64,000 nucleotides of DNA, from positions 58,238 to 122,237 of the forward strand of contig NZ_WVUH01000001.1 in NCBI RefSeq assembly GCF_017614955.1. Direction: 5' to 3'. How positions within the stretch are numbered: position 1 is the first letter of the stretch; each line of letters starts with the position of its first letter. The stretch is from Micromonospora echinofusca (GTDB lineage: Bacteria > Actinomycetota > Actinomycetes > Mycobacteriales > Micromonosporaceae). Positions 63,501 through 64,000 of the stretch are shown here, piece after piece. A program made the position numbers and the translations under genes. A model generated the notes under the pieces. That model saw only the letters and a program-made list of their open reading frames with translations. It was not told where the DNA came from and did no database searches.

Positions 63501-64000
63501 GGCTCGACGGTGGTCGCGTCGTGCGCGTCGACCTCCGGCCGGTTCGACCCGGGCGGGGGACCGGCGGTGGCGGTCACGGTCGTCGGGCCGGCTGCCGCGG
63601 TGGCGTGGGCTGTCGTACCCGGCATCGACTCCCGTGTGGGGTCGGCGGGACCTGGACCGGGGTGACCGTCGACGGAGGTGGTGGGTCCGGTCTCCGCCAG
63701 CGGTCGCACCACGGCGATGGTGGGTATGACGGCCGGCGCGTCCGGCGGGGTGTCGACCGTGTCGGGTTGGTCGGCGCTGTCGCCGTCCGGGCGGATCGTC
63801 GACTGCGGGCGGAACGCCGGTTTGTGGTGGGTGCCGGGTGCGGCCGGTGGGGTGATCCCGGTCGTGCTGCCGGTGCCGCTGTTCGGGCCGCTGCTGGTGC
63901 TGCTGCCGCTGTTCGGGCCGGTGCCGGTGGGGATGCTCGGTGGGGTGGTGATGCCGGTACCGGCGGCACTGCCCGTTCCGGCGGTGCCGGCGAAGGGGGC
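54536..64000 (-). CDS. giant multidomain protein of at least 3154 aa (N-terminus outside window)
   Basis: An open frame runs without a stop from 54536 to the window end, so the visible 3154 residues lack the true N-terminus. Order seen: a Ser/Gly/Thr/Pro linker (PTGTGPNSGSSTSSGPNSG), then helical region (LTEIANRQGQAAYNEHLRLR). Several long b-rich modules follow (SLRDAGGLVQLVVAALPVGS; LSSGLWATSARSVRKTFTHL). Near the C-terminus is a peptidase-like segment (KTLVLVGSHLAAPGPHGEKS; LTGRTVVAAPADVHTTPDG), a QP-repeat linker, and a last domain (AGVSGTTIRMLTAFQWLG; LTSEDHSLYEVL). Such giants in actinomycetes are often secretion-linked or toxin-like. I do not recognise a confirmed family. Confidence 0.8.
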   Translation of the reverse strand, partial: APFAGTAGTGSAAGTGITTPPSIPTGTGPNSGSSTSSGPNSGTGSTTGITPPAAPGTHHKPAFRPQSTIRPDGDSADQPDTVDTPPDAPAVIPTIAVVRPLAETGPTTSVDGHPGPGPADPTRESMPGTTAHATAAAGPTTVTATAGPPPGSNRPEVDAHDATTVEPGQPAGRETPAPVEAPPTTADPVLTEIANRQGQAAYNEHLRLRREERAEAEAQLAFMSTVSAGQSLLGWVATHARDVDAHLQQIRTIDPHHWGELAEVVFWARLGAAIEPAGLPGDRDSPGRAWIRQHVETWYRHIDTEVDGSLLDGALAVAYAREIVDLAKTALPAATHERDGVRDGTGPVEALSELRQVAAARARALLATSRQITAMVSERADTAAEREQDARHESLARSLTTDPPPGDVAGAELARSQARDEVLTRAADNRQDDHGPAPVPVGGGTGQEGHWYEVVPWRPDGARVDSYRVSSAGWIELRTGQSLAPGGWRQVDDGYLVHVRTGRQLSLVTGRIEPAEVARLDRVPADAPALVVTADLLGLATAAGPQAPTEHLPLSVYPDTTHAQGAQRAQPYDAPLTDTERQLVAEARRNALRRGGTQLLADAAHTMTYAGQLTAALPADDVIRARHEADTQAVRDLVEAYRADPDSAPGTRAGAELRELAGTVVLLDAHAGRLEKVSEEAVVRLRVAEGTEVAPADVLAERHVQASYAFALAEVAALRHGTEATPAPKVDALTAQVLTGNPAEVAGLVEAFAEARTVRWLSQEIVAATGPAEVAAREAAEQTRQRVGEEAAEAAEWRLRHQDALVTRLNDRPRYLPPGFADTDPRTGARRYGLGHHARPVRFGDRSLRDAGGLVQLVVAALPVGSSPELQVGVGRATLDLLAEYDTRLLVQTMLESGVPLDVRVGPDTYRVNLSMDLGDLRRAEYASREQERTRQGERWKINQNTDQIAAGATGTTVLNSRRAGLLAGWGRFKPLPGLDLTLSSGLWATSARSVRKTFTHLSGIKKFARVSGEAIYVDFGDASLRTVVTRSGQDSPAATGVIHGNLRLEVPDELAPVRPADATGVHPAEPARLAGTGYRGLDPDAVAAAHARDAAGGAVSDADQLILRQAAALHRSLSYVFAVPEATPGLATLREQIRRHLESGGQPLTTRAVHELNWWVSEPAILRMWNDVIGPGAVSPLIRSNTAGVHVTLGARLLGAEAVSVDPVPLLEENQYFFRFTEEDTSSGGVGADGLDLRLKGTASGDRMPVTIGGSTRLTLSAGHTTARAGRATISAAEMHALDYDGESVLYQVRMAVAARLDTDLPSVPPTGTVTDQVHWYLRVPVSQRARFEAMLDLAVREPDLPRGEWLAALPPVQDVHAGHRDGSEHAPASDPDPTGPAPEAAVERHLPAPVKAGMSAGYGATELLAGAEQVLPAVLDLLARAESNVAGLPVRTALEEAARHRQWSPRLGAGALRNAHRQLFGQGVLAYDESEHFPGGVRRIRVRVELQRGEQVATGRLEEMGLEAMPMAVTGVGGTGTATADQRAVWEGGFTLAHRDSGAHLSLGVRLGGGRSTARGTASDASSLLIPGMLYTGPVFFSDHTVRYRVSVGVHIERTGLSELVAKVRVARAASSGGPPLLMQPSAIDPVDIDGYVRFLMPEAMAPTTAPTDQEVADTGRAELVPAHGAERMAQLVHGPGGYTPLAHDDLLTDLLGTGAVTDQVRNLLVEVGIGGRDAETVARRATDLAQLERTLLHGDPGQTEMWQGWVADTRVTIRLEAFPLASRQVHSEKVPLARLYMVETLVNVSASDATTRNGLAGLTWSVGRGPEGTSGAASGSWTWGKTESHRRRSALGPVTGQRAIIAGDHVEHAASIVYAISVERSETNMAGSYRPDRWRASGFVLVHDGIRFLRPVPTPATTAEPATTTEPGTTTGPALSLAPARIDRVPLAAVTEQLLANPGSNNPLLDVVNELLTRHAPGHLQSRWTVHGATQVAPNHLGGVLNLQSVVPLWDLLRGSGLVLHATRSLPLMHEHAVVVLRAERDPAGAGYQLVSTVEEAKTLSYTYRFNTVASGDVWGTSRDAATGGDVSQGELDAGDLTSIGTSLTLRTRNTRSDGYELALTRAERSMPYVTGPAGRYLVPVTIRGTIHVVQSPSPGLNALSLGLTGQASRPQPLPVQKDRPDSLLTPPGPLAYPVAGESNRSAREQVLVPTELLGEPVEPAPATAGRVEEIRPAPRTGAAGTTGTPDGRLHVTFEDVQARRAVVWGVEPAAVGTLADQLFARLSGAVPPIDGSASKAVAHLVEPGTYSRDALHYLISTTMFRQLELMLRPGGLSSPEFLARMGPPTETVGRVTIRVELRDPRMLRFLDISHEWASYGFTEQRQDASAGRGHGLDLALAPGLESVGLRVTGSLTQESTTTQSSNLRYLTTQAGHMYQTQMLLVRAGMVVHVEAEAVNRQGPVSRAPGTVRTSFRLSDAVEVLMTPELALREGLEHPHGFRTRSGFYLPSAEVRSDRSDDPEAVRRRADELAAAYSLRPVEKAVVVHVATTTDPQGGVLLHVNGGQLTAEAFHDQVLGKHDLKDKTLVLVGSHLAAPGPHGEKSPAAQLAALTGRTVVAAPADVHTTPDGHVLAATPGANRDGQPILVRRDRWQIVQPDGTTTPAVTDLEASLRQAGLEVSDKPDHALPPREPVRWGQPGPEPTGVRTPPQPQPQPQPQPDRPGPAPSIRSILEPSGAPVTDAPPVASSSQVDRSIPVLNSGPFGTRPTLGSREYHEHAIRFERNLGAYLYQLPRAQQAARAAVERLRQVLESYVGDGRPEGVRRSFVQNDPTSAGQVGDQLTNAEIRELLRDGNLRELMTAFFNAAFFNPPASATEPTLKTVVRDIIGRADWAQAARLGLDVPRLQDQARRLQSWSRLVRQALAWRSGQSHLFADDPFALGTTALAAPQETMATLVESHRSRRPRMDRDDLARNLGVPGKLTPAHLRALGAELSQRERDYLSGPGRRTFTASREAASSHAEPEASWLAPDAPGPELPLPWIGGRAWWGLDESTGWYQRSHDELGTPVIAGVSGTTIRMLTAFQWLGVPGVTRTDFLLANLGWLLTSEDHSLYEVLAGSEIMQVGPAVSGIRSAAEMYHALTELGIPPEVLPSFGDFDGVLPHESTHAA
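55887..55918 (-). repeat. hexanucleotide microsatellite coding for (PQ)n
   Basis: Five tandem copies of GGCTGC (plus strand) inside the giant gene give a Pro-Gln linker between the peptidase-like segment and the C-terminal domain. Confidence 0.9.
63875..63920 (-). repeat. 30-bp-period direct repeat in linker of the giant gene
   Basis: GCCGCTGTTCGGGCCG occurs at 63875-63890 and 63905-63920. It encodes repeated SGPNSG units in the low-complexity N-terminal linker. Confidence 0.8.

Overview
The window reads as chromosomal DNA of a high-GC actinomycete. GTG and TTG starts are common, genes in operons overlap by 4 nt (GTGA, ATGA, TTGA), third codon positions are GC-saturated, and the gene families present (LysG/LysE, EfeUOB with a DtxR-type box, NarL-type kinase/regulator pairs, DUF6223, giant low-complexity exported-type proteins) fit Actinomycetota. 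Micromonosporaceae is my best guess, by inference only.

Layout. 1-7088 (minus) is a purine-catabolism block: uraD, uraH, uricase, xanthine dehydrogenase FAD and 2Fe-2S subunits, an 8-oxoguanine-deaminase-like amidohydrolase and the Mo subunit (cut by the window start), all overlapping, preceded by xdhC and a mocA-like gene for cofactor maturation. An IS607-type element (tnpA+tnpB, about 7093-9115) sits directly upstream of mocA. 9331-13755 holds a divergent lysG/lysE pair, a hemerythrin, an ArsR-like regulator, a DUF817 membrane protein and a cupin.

13924-26547 is a five-gene, translationally coupled operon: DUF4132 protein, a 1645-aa protein of unknown function, a MoxR-type AAA+ ATPase, a DUF5682-VWA fusion and a SWIM zinc-finger protein. 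It resembles the E. coli yehI/L/M/P/Q set and ends at a 12-bp GC terminator. 26548-27618 is decayed DNA with a frameshifted phosphotransferase remnant. 27650-31387 carries a toxin-like/immunity-like pair facing a single-pass protein and a PrsW-type protease. 31538-35069 contains a membrane-anchored Cys-rich protein, DUF6223, a relic of an IS200/IS605-type end and a histidine kinase/response regulator pair preceded by a CTGCGG repeat array.

35149-37887 is a secreted S1 protease split by a second IS607 copy. This copy's tnpA has lost its frame and its catalytic serine, while tnpB looks intact. 37949-41326 is efeUOB (iron uptake). 41574-46855 is a second kinase/regulator pair followed by an ABC exporter. 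46986-54517 has a secreted GH43 protein, a sirtuin, an rtcB-prfH RNA-repair/ribosome-rescue pair and a large LuxR-family ATPase regulator. 54536-64000 (minus) is a giant protein of at least 3154 aa whose N-terminus lies outside the window.

The most interesting items are the MoxR/VWA/SWIM/DUF4132 operon, the two TnpB copies with covarying 3' hairpins (candidate omega RNAs), the RtcB-PrfH pair, the toxin-like locus and the giant protein.
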